Source of the DNA: Sporosarcina sp. P34 | GTDB lineage: Bacteria > Bacillota > Bacilli > Bacillales_A > Planococcaceae | Reading direction: 5' to 3' | Assembly (NCBI RefSeq): GCF_002743375.1 | Contig: NZ_PDZC01000001.1 | Span: 124,001 to 188,000, forward strand | DNA length: 64,000 bases | Part shown: positions 52,601-60,859 of the stretch, piece after piece | Position numbering within the stretch: the first letter of the stretch is position 1 | Layout: each line of letters opens with the position of its first letter | Position numbers and translations under genes: made by a program | Notes under the pieces: model-generated | Seen by the model: only the letters and a program-made list of their open reading frames with translations | The model's database searches: none | Told to the model about the DNA's origin: nothing

Positions 52601-53219
52601 AATAGGACCTGTCAACCCGAATGCAATTCAGGAATTTGAAGAAGTATCTGAACGTCATGAGTTTTTACAATCACAGCGCAATGACTTGGTCGAAGCTAAA
52701 AATACGTTACAAGAAGCTATGGCAGAAATGGATCAGGAAATGAAAAGTCGCTTCGAGACAACGTTTGAAGCAATCCGCAGCCATTTTCGCCGCGTGTTTA
52801 AGGATATGTTCGGTGGGGGAGAAGCAGATCTTGTGTTAACGGATCCAACCAACTTACTGACTACCGGAATTGATATCATGGCACGACCTCCAGGGAAAAA
52901 GTTGCAGAATTTGCGTTTGTTATCTGGTGGGGAACGCGCATTAACTGTGATTTCCTTGCTATTCTCTATTCTAGAAGTTCGTCCTGTACCCTTTTGCATA
53001 TTAGATGAAGTGGAAGCAGCACTGGATGAAGCGAATGTGGTACGATATAGTAATTATTTAAAGAAAGTTTCGGATCAGACGCAATTCATCGTGATCACAC
53101 ATCGAAAAGGCACGATGGAAGGTGCGGACGTCCTATACGGCATTACGATGCAAGAATCGGGTGTTTCGAAATTGCTTTCTGTTAAACTTTCTGAAGTGGC
53201 AGAAGAAATCAGTAGCTAA
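49662..53219 (+). CDS. smc: Chromosome partition protein SMC
   Basis: Condensin ATPase of 1185 residues that extrudes DNA loops and separates origins, working with ScpA/ScpB. Walker A 'IVGPNGSGKSNIIDAIRW' is near residue 30. Two long coiled coils (about 165-500 and 675-1010) flank the hinge (about 505-665, 'GIEGAVVELI', 'RYRIVTLDGDIINTGGSLTG'). The ABC signature 'LSGGERALTVISLL' lies at about 1087, followed by Walker B 'FCILDEVEAALDEANV'. GTG start at 49662. Confidence 0.98.
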   Translation: MFLKRLEIAGFKSFAEKIHIDFVPGVTAIVGPNGSGKSNIIDAIRWVLGEQSAKSLRGSKMEDVIFAGSDSRKAVNFAEVTLILDNTQNLFPLDYTEISVARRVFRSGDSAYLLNGQTCRLKDIITLFMDSGLGKEAFSIISQGRVDEILNSRADERRNVFDEAAGVLKYKTHKQQAEHKLFETTDNLDRVLDILKEIDDRLVPLEKEADSARKAANLRSELREADVRLLHHDASTLQQQISEKATVVKSDEAEQRQISDTLTQYENDLDSDKKVLMKVELQLDELQNELIKQTAEAEKWEGRRLLSVEKTRNTKQQVERIRQELQSAEDAHRTAKDKHRAMQMKQKAAQHELEEVTKESKQVTAMLNSSLKETEQQIEQLKSVYIERLNEEATVRSEIRHVEERLQGEKSSTEKITVQTTLLSERKRQLAKEQQEKNEQKKTVQKQLDELEKSARACQQQLTEEEQRLTTQQQILQKALRKQSEMQGRLRALESLEKDFSGFYSGVKEVLHAKKQQRIQGIEGAVVELIKTEPAYTKAIETALGGAMQHIITTTEHDARRAIGYLKTKNFGRATFLPMDILKPRELPINSRHVLSQQRGFIGTAFELIQTSAAYESVAKNLLGQTIIANDLEVASSLAKTIGHRYRIVTLDGDIINTGGSLTGGGAKGQTTLFSRKAELETLSNQLQKMDESIQQATAQTSETRNLVGASLHLRDQLRVKLEETQQKKSLIHASLQETEMELRSVEMEISTIEIGRTDTVSAEKQLSTKKRNLQTRHEVLKSELQETLEKLEGLERLVENRREEQQSLQKRLHDLQQKSAVLKEQNAYHSSSILETINQLDELELTISRLQEEQHYVQEFVIGKELTPEEIEKQSQQANDTKKHLQQTIEIEKAKRVQQAKRVRDHEERIKMIRQQVSMISERLNTLRIQLSRLETQFETVKNRLDEEYGLRPNELHFESLDIPLLRKTVEDCKQQLVIIGPVNPNAIQEFEEVSERHEFLQSQRNDLVEAKNTLQEAMAEMDQEMKSRFETTFEAIRSHFRRVFKDMFGGGEADLVLTDPTNLLTTGIDIMARPPGKKLQNLRLLSGGERALTVISLLFSILEVRPVPFCILDEVEAALDEANVVRYSNYLKKVSDQTQFIVITHRKGTMEGADVLYGITMQESGVSKLLSVKLSEVAEEISS

Positions 53220-53231
53220 GGAGTGAAATGA

Positions 53232-54254
53232 ATGTCTTTCTTCAAGAAGATTAAAGATAAAATATCAGGAACAAACGAAGCGGTAGCGGAAAAATTTAAA
53301 GATGGACTGACCAAGACACGCGATTCATTTACATCAAAAGTTAACGATTTAGTGTTTAGATTCCGTGTCGTCGATGAAGAATTTTTCGAAGAACTGGAAG
53401 AATTATTACTTCAAGCGGATGTTGGTTTTGAAACTGTCATGGAATTGATTGATTTACTAAAAGAAGAAGTGCAACGTAAGAATATTAAAAACACGACAGG
53501 TATGCAGTCATTGATTTCCGAGAAGCTTGTAGAAATTTATAATTCAGGTGAAGCAGATACCAATGAATTGAATATCGAAGAAGGTAGACTAAACGTAATT
53601 TTGATGGTTGGCGTGAATGGTGTAGGTAAAACGACAACGATTGGTAAAATGGCTGCCCGCCTTAAAAAAGAAGGGAAAACCGTTATGTTGGCTGCTGGAG
53701 ATACATTCCGCGCAGGGGCCATTGACCAACTAGTTGTGTGGGGAGAGCGTACAGGCGTAGTAGTTGTACGCCAGGCGGAAGGTTCCGACCCAGCTGCCGT
53801 TATTTTTGATGCGGTGAAAGCAGCTAAGAAGCGTAACGTGGATGTTTTAATCTGTGATACAGCAGGTCGCTTACAAAATAAAGTGAACTTGATGAATGAG
53901 CTGGAAAAAGTACATCGCGTCATTGGCCGCGAAATTGAGGGGGCTCCTCATGAAGTATTGTTGGCATTGGATGCGACGACTGGACAGAACGCATTAATCC
54001 AAGCGCAGACATTTAACGAAGTAACGAATGTTACGGGCATTGTATTGACGAAACTGGACGGTACAGCGAAAGGTGGTATCGTGCTCGCGATTCGCAATAA
54101 GCTCGATATTCCAGTGAAGTTTGTTGGCCTTGGTGAAGGCATCGATGATTTACAACCTTTCGACCCGGAGAAATATGTCTATGGTTTATTTGCGAACGGA
54201 TTAGAAATGGAAGAAACGGATGATCATGAAGCTGAAACTGAAGAAGACAAGTAA
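53232..54254 (+). CDS. ftsY: Signal recognition particle receptor FtsY
   Basis: GTPase docking the SRP-ribosome complex at the membrane; 340 residues. An N domain with four helices (about 20-110) precedes the G domain: '[17 protein letters not shown]', '[13 protein letters not shown]', '[15 protein letters not shown]' and '[16 protein letters not shown]'. The N-terminal acidic A domain is almost missing, as usual in Firmicutes. Its partner ffh lies just downstream. Confidence 0.97.
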   Translation: MSFFKKIKDKISGTNEAVAEKFKDGLTKTRDSFTSKVNDLVFRFRVVDEEFFEELEELLLQADVGFETVMELIDLLKEEVQRKNIKNTTGMQSLISEKLVEIYNSGEADTNELNIEEGRLNVILMVGVNGVGKTTTIGKMAARLKKEGKTVMLAAGDTFRAGAIDQLVVWGERTGVVVVRQAEGSDPAAVIFDAVKAAKKRNVDVLICDTAGRLQNKVNLMNELEKVHRVIGREIEGAPHEVLLALDATTGQNALIQAQTFNEVTNVTGIVLTKLDGTAKGGIVLAIRNKLDIPVKFVGLGEGIDDLQPFDPEKYVYGLFANGLEMEETDDHEAETEEDK

Positions 54255-54260
54255 AAACAC

Positions 54261-54289
54261 TTGACGGCAATACTCATGCGCGATACTAT
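54261..54289 (+). promoter_or_regulatory. Possible sigma-A promoter of ylxM-ffh
   Basis: TTGACG (54261-54266), a 17 bp spacer, then TACTAT (54284-54289), overlapped by TATAAT at 54289-54294, which would be 22 bp away. Confidence 0.45.
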
Positions 54290-54317
54290 ATAATAGTGAC
54301 TGAAGGGGGTCGTGATC

Positions 54318-54644
54318 TTGCTTGAAAAAACGACAAGAGTGAACTTCCTCTTTGATTTTTATCAATCATTATTAACTGACAAACAACGTTTATATATGCA
54401 ATTGTATTATTTAGATGATCTTTCTCTCGGTGAAATCGCTGAACAATACGGTGTATCGAGACAGGCTGTGTATGACAATGTGAAGCGGACTGAGGCAATG
54501 CTCGAAGATTACGAGAATAAACTCAATCTGTTTGAAAAGCATGAAGGACGACTTGAAATTGTAGAGTTGCTAGAAGAAATGGTGCCTACCGAAAATTCAA
54601 ATCGCTTCATGAAATTGCTACATACCTTAAAAGACTTTGAATAG
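54318..54644 (+). CDS. ylxM: YlxM/p13 family SRP-associated helix-turn-helix protein
   Basis: 108-residue all-helical protein with a sigma-70 region 4-like helix-turn-helix ('[20 protein letters not shown]', about residues 36-55). YlxM is always next to ffh in Firmicutes and stimulates the SRP GTPase in streptococci. TTG 54318 is chosen because AAGGGGGT ends seven bases upstream; the GTG at 54312 would be too close. Confidence 0.93.
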   Translation: MLEKTTRVNFLFDFYQSLLTDKQRLYMQLYYLDDLSLGEIAEQYGVSRQAVYDNVKRTEAMLEDYENKLNLFEKHEGRLEIVELLEEMVPTENSNRFMKLLHTLKDFE

Positions 54645-54656
54645 GGGGGATTGTCT

Positions 54657-56012
54657 TTGGCATTTGAAGGTCTAGCTGAACGCCTGCAAGTAACAATGAA
54701 CAAAATTACGGGCAAAGGTAAAATTAACGAAGCTGACGTAAAAGAAATGATGCGTGAAGTACGTTTTGCACTAATTGAAGCAGACGTTAACTTGAAAGTC
54801 GTTAAACAATTTGTCAAGACGGTCAGCGAGCGCTCAGTAGGTCAGGATGTAATGAAGAGTTTGACACCTGGTCAGCAAGTGGTAAAAATCGTAAAAGATG
54901 AATTAACGAATCTAATGGGTGGAGAACAAAATCCCATTCAATTCGCGCGTAAATCACCTACGGTCATCATGATGGTAGGGTTACAAGGTGCTGGTAAAAC
55001 AACAACTACCGGTAAATTGGCTACAGTTTTACGTAAAAAACATAATAAGAAACCTTTGCTTGTAGCGGCAGATATATATCGGCCAGCAGCGATCCAACAA
55101 CTCGAAACATTAGGTAAACAGATCACTGTGCCCGTATTTTCTATGGGTACCGATCAGTCTCCTGTTGAAATTGCTCGCAAAGCAATGGAAGAGGCAGAAC
55201 GTGAGCATCATGACGTCGTAATCATTGATACTGCAGGTAGACTCCACGTAGATGAAGAACTCATGCAAGAATTGAAAGATATTCGAGAGTTAACGAATCC
55301 TGATGAAGTATTCCTCGTAGTGGATGCCATGACAGGTCAAGACGCTGTCAACGTGGCAAAAAGTTTCGATGATACCATCGGAATCACTGGCGTCATTTTG
55401 ACAAAACTTGATGGGGATACACGTGGTGGTGCGGCGCTATCTATTCGTACCGTTACTGAAAAGCCTATCAAATTTGTCGGTATGGGTGAGAAGATGGATG
55501 CACTTGAACCATTCCATCCGGAACGTATGGCTTCCCGAATACTTGGCATGGGCGATGTCATGTCATTGATTGAAAAAGCACAAGAAAACGTGGATGAGGA
55601 TAAAGCGAAAGAGTTAGAGCAGAAATTGCGCACTCAAAGCTTTACACTTGACGATTTTCTTGACCAAATGCAACAAGTAAAAAAGATGGGACCACTCGAT
55701 GAAATTTTAAAAATGATGCCGGGTGCGAACAAGATCAAAGGACTCGACAATGCCAAAGTGGATGAGAGTCAAATGGGGCGCGTAGAAGCCGTCATTTATT
55801 CCATGACGCTTGCAGAACGGGAAAACCCAGAAATTATTAATGCGAGCCGAAAAAAAAGAATTGCTACAGGATCTGGAACTTCTACCCAGGAAGTCAACCG
55901 TTTGCTAAAGCAGTTTGAAGAAATGAAAAAAATGGTTAAGCAAATGACCAACATGCAACAAAAAGGTAAGAAAAAAGGTAGAATGCCTGGTTTTGATGCG
56001 TTTTTTAAATAA
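54657..56012 (+). CDS. ffh: Signal recognition particle protein Ffh
   Basis: SRP54 GTPase of 451 residues that binds scRNA and signal peptides. N domain 'AFEGLAERLQVTMNKITG', G domain with 'VGLQGAGKTTTTGKLATVL', 'DTAGRLHVDEELM' and 'LTKLDGDTRGGAALSIR', then the Met-rich M domain (about 300-451) with 'RIATGSGTSTQEVNRLLKQF'. TTG 54657 gives the family N-terminus and sits seven bases after the GGGGGG site; the TTG at 54651 is too close. Confidence 0.97.
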   Translation: MAFEGLAERLQVTMNKITGKGKINEADVKEMMREVRFALIEADVNLKVVKQFVKTVSERSVGQDVMKSLTPGQQVVKIVKDELTNLMGGEQNPIQFARKSPTVIMMVGLQGAGKTTTTGKLATVLRKKHNKKPLLVAADIYRPAAIQQLETLGKQITVPVFSMGTDQSPVEIARKAMEEAEREHHDVVIIDTAGRLHVDEELMQELKDIRELTNPDEVFLVVDAMTGQDAVNVAKSFDDTIGITGVILTKLDGDTRGGAALSIRTVTEKPIKFVGMGEKMDALEPFHPERMASRILGMGDVMSLIEKAQENVDEDKAKELEQKLRTQSFTLDDFLDQMQQVKKMGPLDEILKMMPGANKIKGLDNAKVDESQMGRVEAVIYSMTLAERENPEIINASRKKRIATGSGTSTQEVNRLLKQFEEMKKMVKQMTNMQQKGKKKGRMPGFDAFFK

Positions 56013-56037
56013 AATTGAGGGTGTTAAGAAAAAACCC

Positions 56038-56066
56038 TTTACAAACAAATAAAAACTTGGTAATAT
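56038..56066 (+). promoter_or_regulatory. Sigma-A promoter of rpsP-khpA
   Basis: TTTACA (56038-56043), a 17 bp spacer, then TAATAT (56061-56066); TATACT overlaps at 56064-56069 with a 20 bp spacer. Confidence 0.55.
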
Positions 56067-56104
56067 ACTATCTTGTGTGAAACTATTCGGAGGTGTAGAT
56101 AATA

Positions 56105-56377
56105 ATGGCAGTTAAAATTCGTCTAAAACGTATGGGAGCTAAGAGATCTCCTTTTTATCGTATTGTAGTAGCTGATGCACGTGCACCACGTGACGGCCGT
56201 CAAATCGATCAGGTTGGTACATACAACCCGCTTACAAAGCCAGCAACAGTTGAAATTAACGAAGAATTGGCTTTGAAATGGCTTCAAGATGGAGCTAAAC
56301 CATCTGATACAGTTCGTAACTTGTTCTCAGAACAAGGTATCATGGAAAAATTCCATAACGCTAAATACAGCAAGTAA
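56105..56377 (+). CDS. rpsP: 30S ribosomal protein S16
   Basis: 90-residue ribosomal protein with the S16 pattern '[20 protein letters not shown]', '[17 protein letters not shown]' and '[16 protein letters not shown]'. Starts after GGAGGTG. khpA follows after 15 bp. Length equals B. subtilis S16. Confidence 0.98.
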   Translation: MAVKIRLKRMGAKRSPFYRIVVADARAPRDGRQIDQVGTYNPLTKPATVEINEELALKWLQDGAKPSDTVRNLFSEQGIMEKFHNAKYSK

Positions 56378-56392
56378 TTTGGAGGGGTGGAC

Positions 56393-56626
56393 ATGAAGCA
56401 GCTGATTGAAACAGTTGTAAAACCGTTAGTCGATTACCCGGACGACGTGAAAGTGGTATCTGAAGAACAGTCTCAACGAGTCGTTTATCAGTTATCAGTG
56501 AATGCGGAAGATATGGGTAAAGTGATCGGGAAACAAGGTCGTGTGGCAAAAGCGATCCGTACGATTGTTTATTCAGCAGCAGGCAGCCACCACGGTAAAA
56601 AAGTGTATTTGGATATCTTGGATTGA
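56393..56626 (+). CDS. khpA: KH-domain RNA-binding protein KhpA
   Basis: 77-residue single KH domain with the invariant '[20 protein letters not shown]' GxxG loop. KhpA partners KhpB/Jag in global RNA binding and affects cell size and division in streptococci. ATG 56393 follows GGAGGGG; the frame upstream to 56387 lies in the ribosome site. In B. subtilis ylqD follows; it is absent here. Confidence 0.95.
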   Translation: MKQLIETVVKPLVDYPDDVKVVSEEQSQRVVYQLSVNAEDMGKVIGKQGRVAKAIRTIVYSAAGSHHGKKVYLDILD

Positions 56627-56630
56627 TCCA

Positions 56631-56661
56631 AAAGGAAGGAGCCTCGGTTCCTTCCTTTTTT
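56631..56661 (+). terminator. Rho-independent terminator after khpA
   Basis: AAAGGAAGGA (56631-56640) pairs with TCCTTCCTTT around a short loop, then T4-6. Confidence 0.88.
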
Positions 56662-56702
56662 GCACCTATAAATACTTTTACTCATATAATGGAGGCGAAA
56701 TA

Positions 56703-57218
56703 ATGGAATGGTTTAATGTAGGCACAATTGTAAATACACATGGTATTAAAGGTGAAGTTCGTGTAATGTCCAAAACAGATTTCCCAGATGAGCGATATGA
56801 AGTGGGAAGTGAACTCGCGATCTTCATGCCGAAAAGCAAAACACCTACGTTTGTGAAGGTGATCAGTCATCGGAAACATAAAAACTTTGATTTACTTATG
56901 TTTGAAGGCTATCCGAATATCAATGACGTCGAGAAATTCCGAGACGGCGTAATCAAGGTCTCAGAGAAGGAATTGACAGAACTCGGAGAAAATGAATTTT
57001 ACCATCATGAAATCATTGGGTGCCGCGTGATTACAGAAACTGGAGACGAGATCGGTACGGTTTCCGAAATTATCGAAACAGGCGCAAATGATGTATGGGA
57101 GGTAACGCCTGCTGAAGGCAAGCCGCATTATATCCCGTATATCGAAGATGTGGTTAAAGATGTGGATATAGATAAGCGAATTATCCAGATCGAATTGATG
57201 GATGGGTTGCTTTCATGA
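56703..57218 (+). CDS. rimM: Ribosome maturation factor RimM
   Basis: 171-residue protein that binds S19 and helps 30S head assembly. The N-terminal RimM domain has '[19 protein letters not shown]', and the C-terminal PRC-barrel has '[17 protein letters not shown]' and '[15 protein letters not shown]'. ATG 56703 follows GGAGGCG; a longer open frame from 56541 overlaps khpA and is rejected. It overlaps trmD by 4 bases. Confidence 0.96.
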   Translation: MEWFNVGTIVNTHGIKGEVRVMSKTDFPDERYEVGSELAIFMPKSKTPTFVKVISHRKHKNFDLLMFEGYPNINDVEKFRDGVIKVSEKELTELGENEFYHHEIIGCRVITETGDEIGTVSEIIETGANDVWEVTPAEGKPHYIPYIEDVVKDVDIDKRIIQIELMDGLLS

Positions 57219-57955
57219 TGAAAATCGATGTGCTTTCATTGTTCCCCGAGATGTTTGAAGGTGTACTTCATTCTTCAATCATGAAAAAAGCGCAAGAACA
57301 ACAGGCCGCATCGTTTAAGGTTACGGATTTTCGTGACTATGCAACAAATAAACATAGAAAAGTGGATGATTATCCGTACGGGGGTGGCGCGGGAATGGTA
57401 CTAAAACCCGAACCTCTCTTTGCGGCAGTAGATGCTGTCACAAGTTCGAGCAATAGTAGGCCGCGCGTTATCTTAATGTGTCCGCAAGGCGAACGGTTCA
57501 CGCAGAAGAAAGCGGAAGAACTTGCAAAAGAGCAACATCTTGTTTTCATTTGTGGTCACTATGAAGGATACGATGAAAGAGTTCGTGAACATTTGGTTAC
57601 GGATGAACTCTCACTTGGCGATTTTGTATTAACAGGCGGCGAAGTAGCTTCTATGGCCATCATAGATAGTGTAGTGAGGTTACTTCCTGATGTTCTAGGA
57701 AACGATCAATCGGCTGTCCACGATTCCTTTTCAACGGGCATGCTAGAACATCCTCAATACACTCGACCCGCTACATTCAACGGCTTTGAAGTGCCTCCTG
57801 TGCTGTTGTCGGGCAATCATGCAGAGATTGATAAGTGGAGGGAAGAGCAGGCATTCCTTCGCACCGCACAGCGTCGTCCAGAATTATTGCAAGAAGCACC
57901 TTTAACAGATTATCAGAAAAAACTTTATCAGCAATGGCTACAAAAAAGAGACTAA
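57215..57955 (+). CDS. trmD: tRNA (guanine-37-N1)-methyltransferase
   Basis: SPOUT (knotted) methyltransferase of 246 residues that methylates G37 of tRNAs to prevent frameshifting. '[20 protein letters not shown]', '[18 protein letters not shown]', '[16 protein letters not shown]' and '[18 protein letters not shown]' are intact. ATGATG at 57215 overlaps the rimM stop. Confidence 0.98.
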   Translation: MMKIDVLSLFPEMFEGVLHSSIMKKAQEQQAASFKVTDFRDYATNKHRKVDDYPYGGGAGMVLKPEPLFAAVDAVTSSSNSRPRVILMCPQGERFTQKKAEELAKEQHLVFICGHYEGYDERVREHLVTDELSLGDFVLTGGEVASMAIIDSVVRLLPDVLGNDQSAVHDSFSTGMLEHPQYTRPATFNGFEVPPVLLSGNHAEIDKWREEQAFLRTAQRRPELLQEAPLTDYQKKLYQQWLQKRD

Positions 57956-57961
57956 ATTTGC

Positions 57962-57990
57962 TTGATTCGTTAACAGGCGTGTGCTATGAT
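57962..57990 (+). promoter_or_regulatory. Sigma-A promoter of rplS
   Basis: TTGATT (57962-57967), a 17 bp spacer, then TATGAT (57985-57990), with TG at 57982-57983 (extended -10). Confidence 0.65.
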
Positions 57991-57997
57991 TTATTAA

Positions 57998-58082
57998 GCG
58001 CTTTTTAAGAGCGTCTATTTTACTGTTGTTCCGCTGCAATGCAAAACGTGCAAGAGCATCAGAAAAGAAGGAGAGAAAAAAC
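57998..58082 (+). promoter_or_regulatory. Possible L19 autoregulatory leader in the rplS 5' UTR
   Basis: The ~85-nt leader between promoter and rplS holds short inverted repeats (AGCGCT...AGAGCGT at 57998-58014; TGCA repeats at about 58035-58051). Firmicutes rplS genes often carry an L19-binding leader in this place, but I cannot confirm the covariation consensus here by eye. Confidence 0.35.
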
Positions 58083-58427
58083 ATGCAAAAACTTATTGCA
58101 GATATTACAAAAGAGCAGTTGCGCACTGAACACCCTTCATTCCGTCCTGGCGATACACTTCGCTTGCACGTGAAGATCATCGAGGGAACTCGTGAGCGTA
58201 TCCAGTTATTCGAAGGTATTGTTATCAAACGTCGCGGTGGCGGAATCAGCGAAACTTTCACTGTACGTAAAATTTCAAATGGTGTTGGAGTGGAACGTAC
58301 ATTCCCATTACACACGCCTAAGCTAGCTCAAATTGAAGTAACTCGTCGCGGTAAAGTTCGTCGTGCGAAGTTGTACTACCTACGTAAACTACGTGGTAAA
58401 GCAGCGCGTATCAAAGAACTCCGCTAA
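58083..58427 (+). CDS. rplS: 50S ribosomal protein L19
   Basis: 114-residue ribosomal protein at the 30S-50S interface. '[20 protein letters not shown]', '[20 protein letters not shown]', '[15 protein letters not shown]' and '[20 protein letters not shown]' are typical. ATG 58083 follows AAGGAGAG; the open frame upstream to 58026 has no ribosome site. Confidence 0.98.
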   Translation: MQKLIADITKEQLRTEHPSFRPGDTLRLHVKIIEGTRERIQLFEGIVIKRRGGGISETFTVRKISNGVGVERTFPLHTPKLAQIEVTRRGKVRRAKLYYLRKLRGKAARIKELR

Positions 58428-58443
58428 TAAGATAAACAGAAAC

Positions 58444-58478
58444 GAAGGGGGCCTTGCATTTGGCCTCTTTTCTTTTTG
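58444..58478 (+). terminator. Rho-independent terminator after rplS
   Basis: AAGGGGGCC pairs with GGCCTCTTT (G-U pairs tolerated) around TTGCATTT, followed by TCTTTTT. Confidence 0.75.
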
Positions 58479-58504
58479 CTCGGAAAGACAATTGGCTGTA
58501 CAAT
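58476..58504 (+). promoter_or_regulatory. Possible sigma-A promoter of lepB-rbgA
   Basis: TTGCTC (58476-58481), a 17 bp spacer, then TACAAT (58499-58504). The -35 overlaps the T-tract of the rplS terminator. Confidence 0.5.
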
Positions 58505-58533
58505 AAAAACAGACAGGGCAGGAGGCTGGATTG

Positions 58534-59097
58534 ATGGAAGAGAAAAAAACGAGAAGTGAAGGACTGGAATGGATTAAAGCATTATTGATCGCATTTGGAT
58601 TAGCCGCCATTATTCGTATATTTTTATTCACACCAATCGTCGTTGACGGTATTTCTATGATGCCAACATTGGAACATGGTGACCGCATGATCGTTAATAA
58701 AATCGGTTATACGATTGGTGAACCGCATCGTTTTGATATCGTAGTATTCCATGCACCCGAGCAGAAAGATTATATTAAACGTGTAATTGGACTGCCTGGC
58801 GATACAGTGGAGTATAAAGATGATGTACTCTATGTAAATGGTAAAGCATATGAAGAGCCGTACCTTGATCAATATAAATCGGAAGTACAAGATGGTACGC
58901 TGACGGAAGATTTTACACTACAGGATGTGCCGCAAATCGATGCACAAACAGTGCCTGAAGATCACATATTTGTAATGGGTGATAATCGTCGGAAAAGTAA
59001 AGATTCTAGACATATAGGCGCAGTCTCCATCGATGAAGTCATCGGTAGTACCAATGTGGTATTCTGGCCGATTAAAGATTTTGGTCTTGTGAAATAA
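58534..59097 (+). CDS. lepB: Signal peptidase I
   Basis: Ser/Lys-dyad membrane protease of 187 residues that releases secreted proteins. One N-terminal membrane helix ('WIKALLIAFGLAAIIRIFLF', about 10-30). The catalytic Ser41 is in 'VDGISMMPTLEHGD' and Lys82 in 'YIKRVIGLPGD'; 'VMGDNRRKSKDSRHIG' is box E. ATG 58534 is preferred over TTG 58531 for spacing from AGGAGGC. In B. subtilis no signal peptidase gene lies at this site; here it is inserted between rplS and rbgA. Confidence 0.95.
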   Translation: MEEKKTRSEGLEWIKALLIAFGLAAIIRIFLFTPIVVDGISMMPTLEHGDRMIVNKIGYTIGEPHRFDIVVFHAPEQKDYIKRVIGLPGDTVEYKDDVLYVNGKAYEEPYLDQYKSEVQDGTLTEDFTLQDVPQIDAQTVPEDHIFVMGDNRRKSKDSRHIGAVSIDEVIGSTNVVFWPIKDFGLVK

Positions 59098-59115
59098 TGA
59101 AAGGAGACGATTCGA

Positions 59116-59970
59116 ATGACTATTCAATGGTTTCCGGGCCATATGGCGAAAGCGAGACGAGAAGTCTCAGAGAAACTTAAGTTAGTTGATATCGTATTTG
59201 AATTAATTGACGCTAGACTACCACTTTCCTCACGTAATCCTATGATAGACGAAGTAACCCAGCAAAAACCAAGATTGCTTATCTTGAATAAAATGGACTT
59301 GGCGGATGAAGTTCAAACTAAACGTTGGATTGCCTACTTTGAAAATCAAGGCTTACGCACAGTGGCGATCAATTCATTTGAAGGGAAAGGTCTTCAAACA
59401 GTCACCAAAGCCGCTAAAGAAATCCTGCAGCCGAAATATGACCGCATGAAGCAACGAGGCATACGTCCTGGAGCAATCCGGGCAATGATTGTCGGCATTC
59501 CCAATGTCGGGAAATCTACTTTGATTAACCGATTAGCGAAGAAAAATATCGCTAAAACAGGAAATAAGCCAGGTGTAACCAAAGCGCAACAATGGATTAA
59601 ATTTGAGAAAGAATTAGAACTTCTTGATACACCGGGAGTCTTATGGCCGAAGTTCGAAGACCAGAATGTAGGGTATAAGTTAGCGTTAACAGGTGCCATT
59701 AAGGACTCGGTATTAAATATGGAAGAGCTTGCAGTATATGGACTTCGATTTTTAGAGTCGCATTATCCTGAAAGACTAGCACAGCGTTATGAAATGACAA
59801 CGGTGGGCGATAATATTCAATCATTGTTTAATAAAATCGGTGAACGTCGAAAAGTCTATACGGTTGGTGGAGAAATTGATTACGACAAAGTAGCGGAAAT
59901 GATCGTACAAGACATCCGTGACCAACAAGTAGGTAAATTAACATTCGATTTCCCTGAAGAATTCGAATGA
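59116..59970 (+). CDS. rbgA: Ribosome biogenesis GTPase RbgA (YlqF)
   Basis: Circularly permuted GTPase of 284 residues needed for late 50S assembly. It begins '[19 protein letters not shown]'; the G4 motif '[10 protein letters not shown]' precedes G1 '[19 protein letters not shown]' and G3 '[12 protein letters not shown]'. The C-terminal ANTAR-like domain binds rRNA. Followed by a terminator. Confidence 0.97.
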   Translation: MTIQWFPGHMAKARREVSEKLKLVDIVFELIDARLPLSSRNPMIDEVTQQKPRLLILNKMDLADEVQTKRWIAYFENQGLRTVAINSFEGKGLQTVTKAAKEILQPKYDRMKQRGIRPGAIRAMIVGIPNVGKSTLINRLAKKNIAKTGNKPGVTKAQQWIKFEKELELLDTPGVLWPKFEDQNVGYKLALTGAIKDSVLNMEELAVYGLRFLESHYPERLAQRYEMTTVGDNIQSLFNKIGERRKVYTVGGEIDYDKVAEMIVQDIRDQQVGKLTFDFPEEFE

Positions 59971-59974
59971 CTAG

Positions 59975-60016
59975 AAGCAACGGCTTGGAACTCTGTTTCC
60001 GAACCGTTGCTTTTTT
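59975..60016 (+). terminator. Rho-independent terminator after rbgA
   Basis: AAGCAACGGCTTGGAA pairs with TTCCGAACCGTTGCTT with one internal mismatch, followed by T6. Confidence 0.92.
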
Positions 60017-60085
60017 GTCGAAAAAATCATGTAGAAACCGATATACTACTTAGACAATCATATTTTGGATGGACAGGTGAAGAAA

Positions 60086-60859
60086 ATGACAACGATACAA
60101 CAAATAAAAAATCAATTAGCAGAATTACAAGAACCGAATGATTGGCTTACAGAACTTGAAGCGGACAGTAGAAAAGGCGTCCAGCAAGCAATTAGTCAAT
60201 GGCGCACTCGATACGAAAAAAAACAAGCGATTGTTCAAGAATTTCAAAAGAAAATAGCTTTTGACGATTCATATAGATCTTCACGCGTTGTATTGGTTGC
60301 AGGAATTGACGAAGCGGGAAGAGGGCCTTTAGCGGGGCCGGTAGTTACAGCCGCCGTTATACTACCTGAGGATTGCACTGCCCTAATTGGATTAGACGAC
60401 TCAAAAAAAGTTTCTAAGGAGAAAAGAGAGCAATTCGCCCGACTGATTAAGGAACAGGCTGTAGCGTACGCTATACACGTGCAGCCTGTGAAAGTGATTG
60501 ATGAATTGAATATATACCAAGCAACAAAAGAATCGATGGAGAGAGCGATAAGTGAACTTCCAGTAGTGCCACATGTAGTGATAGCAGACGCAATGAATCT
60601 ACAGACAGCATGCCTGTGTTACTCCGTCGTAAAAGGAGATGAAAAAAGCTTAACTATCGCAGCAGCTTCGATATTAGCGAAAACAACTCGTGACGCTCTG
60701 ATGAATGAATTACACGAGGAGTTCCCTTGGTATGGATTTAATGAAAATGCCGGATATGGAACGGCGAAACATCTACAAGGACTTGAAATGCATGGACTTT
60801 GTGAACATCATCGCAAATCTTTTGAACCGATTAAAACGATGTGGAGGGATCGACAATGA
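60086..60859 (+). CDS. rnhB: Ribonuclease HII
   Basis: Removes RNA from RNA-DNA hybrids, including misincorporated ribonucleotides; 257 residues. The catalytic 'VAGIDEAGRGPLAGPVVTAA' (Asp-Glu) lies near residue 71, 'VIADAMNL' holds another Asp, and 'AAASILAKTTRDALM' is the third motif. An N-terminal ~65-residue extension is normal for Bacillus RnhB. ATG 60086 gives the family N-terminus. It overlaps ylqG by 4 bases. Confidence 0.96.
   Translation: MTTIQQIKNQLAELQEPNDWLTELEADSRKGVQQAISQWRTRYEKKQAIVQEFQKKIAFDDSYRSSRVVLVAGIDEAGRGPLAGPVVTAAVILPEDCTALIGLDDSKKVSKEKREQFARLIKEQAVAYAIHVQPVKVIDELNIYQATKESMERAISELPVVPHVVIADAMNLQTACLCYSVVKGDEKSLTIAAASILAKTTRDALMNELHEEFPWYGFNENAGYGTAKHLQGLEMHGLCEHHRKSFEPIKTMWRDRQ

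Noticed and set aside
56014-56040. Possible terminator after ffh (AGGGT...ACCCT)
   Set aside because: Only a 5 bp stem with a long A-rich loop and a short T run that merges with the rpsP promoter -35.
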